From UBA1426 sp052034085 (GTDB lineage: Bacteria > Bacillota > Clostridia > Peptostreptococcales > Anaerovoracaceae): a DNA stretch of 64,000 nt. The notes beneath the pieces were generated by a model. It ran no database searches, was not told where the DNA came from, and worked only from the letters and a program-made list of their open reading frames with translations. Within the stretch, counting starts at the first letter, position 1, and every line of letters begins with the position of its first letter. The stretch is from positions 62,001 through 126,000 of the forward strand of contig JBPOJA010000011.1 of assembly GCA_052034085.1 (NCBI GenBank). The letters run 5' to 3'. The position numbers and the translations under genes are program-made. This document shows positions 62,303-64,000 of the stretch, in pieces.

Positions 62303-63259
62303 ATGAAAAAGAACAAACTGGGCAATACGGGTATTGAAGTGTCTGAAATTGGATTTGGCGTGCTTACTGTAGGCGGCAGCCAGCTGAACCTGCCTGTAAA
62401 AAAGGGTGCCGAAATCATTATGTATGCTCTGGAAAGAGGCATAAACTTTCTTGATACAGCCCAATATTACAATACTTACAGTTATATAAAAGAAGCTCTG
62501 AAAGGACAGGATTACAACCCTGTAATCTGCTCAAGGTCTTTGGACTGGTCTTATAAGGATATGGAATATGCCATCGAAGAAGCCAGGCGGGAGCTGAACA
62601 GGGATATAATCGATATTTTTATGCTTCACGAAGTCAGAAGCCCTGATGATTTCAGGTTGAGATCAGGGGCTTTTCAATGTTTGCTGGATTATAAGGCAAA
62701 GGGGACAATAAAAGCAACCGGTGTATCAACCCACCATGTCGATGTAGCTTTTATGGCCAGTAAAATCAAGGAAATTGACACTCTCTTTCCATTGATAAAC
62801 TTCAGGAGCCTGGGCATAAGAAAGGGTGATGGTCCGGGAGAAAAGGAAGAAATGGCAAAAGCCATAAAAATGGCTGCAGATGCGGGAAAAGGCGTCTTTG
62901 CCATGAAAGCTCTCGGCGGAGGCGTTCTGGCTGCCGATTATGTGGAGGCCATGGATTACGTTACCGGTCTGCCGGGTGTAAATTCTACGGTTCTGGGCTT
63001 TGGCAGCATAGATGAAGTGGACACCGTTTTTGACTATATTGAAGCGCGGCTGCCCGGGGATTATAAGCCTGATTTAAGCCACAAAAGAATTTTTATTGAC
63101 CAGGGTGACTGTGAAGGTTGTCAGGCATGTTATTACCGATGCCCCAATGATGCTATTTTTATAAATAAAGCAGGCCTGGCAGAAATCAATTATGACAAAT
63201 GCCTGACCTGCGGCTATTGCGCACCTGTGTGCCCCGTCCGGGCTATTATAATGCTTTAA
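62303..63259 (+). CDS. Aldo/keto reductase with C-terminal ferredoxin domain
   Basis: A 318-aa protein. The first about 260 residues are an AKR barrel with Asp51 and Tyr56 (LDTAQYYN) and His109 (MLHE); the catalytic lysine position reads CSRS, with Arg78 in place of Lys. The C-terminus holds two 4Fe-4S motifs, CEGCQACYYRCP and CLTCGYCAPVCP. Such iron-sulfur AKRs are common in anaerobes, with unknown substrates. The frame opens upstream at 62261, but ATG 62303 with GGGGG 8 bases before it fits the family. It is divergent from alaS; the gap 62201-62302 holds only weak promoter-like sequence. Confidence 0.88.
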   Translation: MKKNKLGNTGIEVSEIGFGVLTVGGSQLNLPVKKGAEIIMYALERGINFLDTAQYYNTYSYIKEALKGQDYNPVICSRSLDWSYKDMEYAIEEARRELNRDIIDIFMLHEVRSPDDFRLRSGAFQCLLDYKAKGTIKATGVSTHHVDVAFMASKIKEIDTLFPLINFRSLGIRKGDGPGEKEEMAKAIKMAADAGKGVFAMKALGGGVLAADYVEAMDYVTGLPGVNSTVLGFGSIDEVDTVFDYIEARLPGDYKPDLSHKRIFIDQGDCEGCQACYYRCPNDAIFINKAGLAEINYDKCLTCGYCAPVCPVRAIIML

Positions 63260-63273
63260 CCACTAACTAAAAA

Positions 63274-63717
63274 CTACTCTTCCTCATCGTGGTCGTGCTC
63301 GAAATCCTTATCCGGATTAAATCCCTCCAGGCCTTTAAGCTGAAGATTGTTTTTCTTTGCATATTCATATATGGCTGTTTTTATAGCCCCCTCTGCCAGG
63401 ACAGAGCAGTGTATTTTGGGGCTGGGTAAGCCGCCTAACTCATCCACGAAATTCTGATTTGTAAGTTTTAATGCATCCTCAAGGCTTTTTCCTATTATCA
63501 TATCTGTGGCAACACTTGATGAAGCTATGGCAGAGCCGCAGCCGAAAGTTCTGAATTTTGCATCTTTAATTATGTTGTCTTCAACTTTTAAGGATATTTC
63601 CATCATGTCTCCGCATACCGGGCTGCCATAGGTGCCTACTGCATCTGCATCCTCGATGAATCCGGCATTTTTTGGATTTGTAAAATGCTCCATAACTTTT
63701 TCGTTATACATGCTCAT
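63274..63717 (-). CDS. iscU: Iron-sulfur cluster scaffold protein, NifU/IscU type
   Basis: A 147-aa scaffold with the three cluster-binding cysteines: GSPVCGDMM, TFGCGSAIASSS and KIHCSVLAEGAI. The acidic tail (FEHDHDEEE) is typical of clostridial members. It lies 50 bases downstream of the cysteine desulfurase gene in the same direction and converges with the aldo/keto reductase gene, leaving 14 bases between them with no terminator. Confidence 0.95.
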   Translation of the reverse strand: MSMYNEKVMEHFTNPKNAGFIEDADAVGTYGSPVCGDMMEISLKVEDNIIKDAKFRTFGCGSAIASSSVATDMIIGKSLEDALKLTNQNFVDELGGLPSPKIHCSVLAEGAIKTAIYEYAKKNNLQLKGLEGFNPDKDFEHDHDEEE

Positions 63718-63767
63718 GTTTATACTTCCTTCCCGTATTTAAAATTTACATATTTTCTGCTGTCCGG

Positions 63768-64000
63768 CTATTTTTTGATTCTTTGCACCGATTCCATGGA
63801 GTGGTTTTCATCAAAAGGCGAAAAAGACCTCAGTTTTTTTACTATATCAACTATTTCACCCACAGCATAGTCTATATCCTCTTTTGTTGTCATTTCACCA
63901 AGGCTGAATCTTACTGAACTGTAGGCCTTTTCCAGGGACAGGCCTATTGCATCCAGAACATGCGAAGGTGCAAAGCTGGATGATGAGCACGCAGAGCCCG
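63768..64000 (-). CDS. iscS: Cysteine desulfurase, C-terminal part
   Basis: Only the last 77 codons are in the window; the gene continues beyond the right edge. The piece begins at the active-site loop GSACSSSSFAPSHVL with the sulfur-accepting cysteine, followed by VRFSLGEMTTKEDIDYAV, typical of NifS/IscS. The gene provides persulfide sulfur to the IscU-type scaffold encoded just downstream. The stop codon is TAG (63768-63770). Confidence 0.92.
   Translation of the reverse strand, partial: GSACSSSSFAPSHVLDAIGLSLEKAYSSVRFSLGEMTTKEDIDYAVGEIVDIVKKLRSFSPFDENHSMESVQRIKK

Noticed and set aside
1..64000. CRISPR arrays, insertion sequences, toxin-antitoxin pairs or restriction systems
   Set aside because: No regularly spaced repeats, transposase motifs or small paired frames with such domains were seen on either strand.

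Overview
The window reads as a stretch of chromosome from an anaerobic clostridium (Bacillota, class Clostridia); I cannot name a genus. The evidence is the gene set and gene order: FabK as the only enoyl-ACP reductase here, RNase J, a bifunctional Rel, IreB-RuvX behind AlaS, YlbF, YqhY, a SigV-type sigma domain and Bacillus-type LexA boxes. AT-rich promoters, Shine-Dalgarno sites near AGGAGG and frequent TTG starts fit this. Most genes are on the plus strand, packed with 0-20 base gaps or short overlaps. I see no insertion sequences, prophage, CRISPR array or rRNA.

Layout. 1-5588: glycogen cluster (end of glgD, then glgA, glgP and a GH13 glycosidase). 5585-11387: type II fatty-acid synthesis operon under a MarR regulator (marR-fabH-fabK-fabD-fabG-fabF-fabZ), with a perfect inverted repeat on its promoter. 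It contains no acpP and no acetyl-CoA carboxylase genes. 11373-13957: a separate promoter drives an E2-like acyltransferase-fold protein and an AMP-forming acyl-CoA synthetase. 13978-14183: a two-way terminator and two minus-strand tRNAs (Pro-GGG, Leu-CAA). 14235-14805: yajC as its own transcription unit.

14806-24560 is the most unusual part: a transport, signalling and regulation block between yajC and secDF, genes that are usually close together. It holds a DUF3311 plus sodium:solute symporter pair, a YtcJ-type amidohydrolase, an OmpR-type two-component system whose kinase has a multi-pass membrane sensor, a second symporter, a sigma factor fused to a membrane-anchored anti-sigma-like tail, and an MFS carrier. 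Repeats with 11-bp or near-11-bp spacing lie upstream of the first symporter operon and of the amidohydrolase, as expected for targets of the local response regulator. I infer a self-regulated uptake and hydrolysis module for an unknown organic acid or amide.

24615-58400 is a long housekeeping series: secDF, rel, dtd, MBL hydrolase, hemZ, aspS, nadD-yqeK fusion, rsfS, leuS, rnj, ylbF, peptidase, efp, mltG, U32 peptidase, CorC/HlyC protein, yqhY, nusB, xseAB, ispA, dxs, tlyA, mutS, mutL, miaA, a Xer-type recombinase, an YnbB-like PLP enzyme and a DedA/TVP38 protein. Several usual companions are absent from their customary places (hisS, nadK-argR-recN, hfq, lexA). 58410-58778: a YneA-like LysM protein behind two LexA boxes. 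58887-62200 (minus): ruvX, ireB, alaS. 62303-63259: an iron-sulfur aldo/keto reductase. 63274-64000 (minus): iscU and the 3' end of iscS.

No stretch over 300 bases lacks a gene; the longest gap is about 180 bases, between yajC and the DUF3311 gene.
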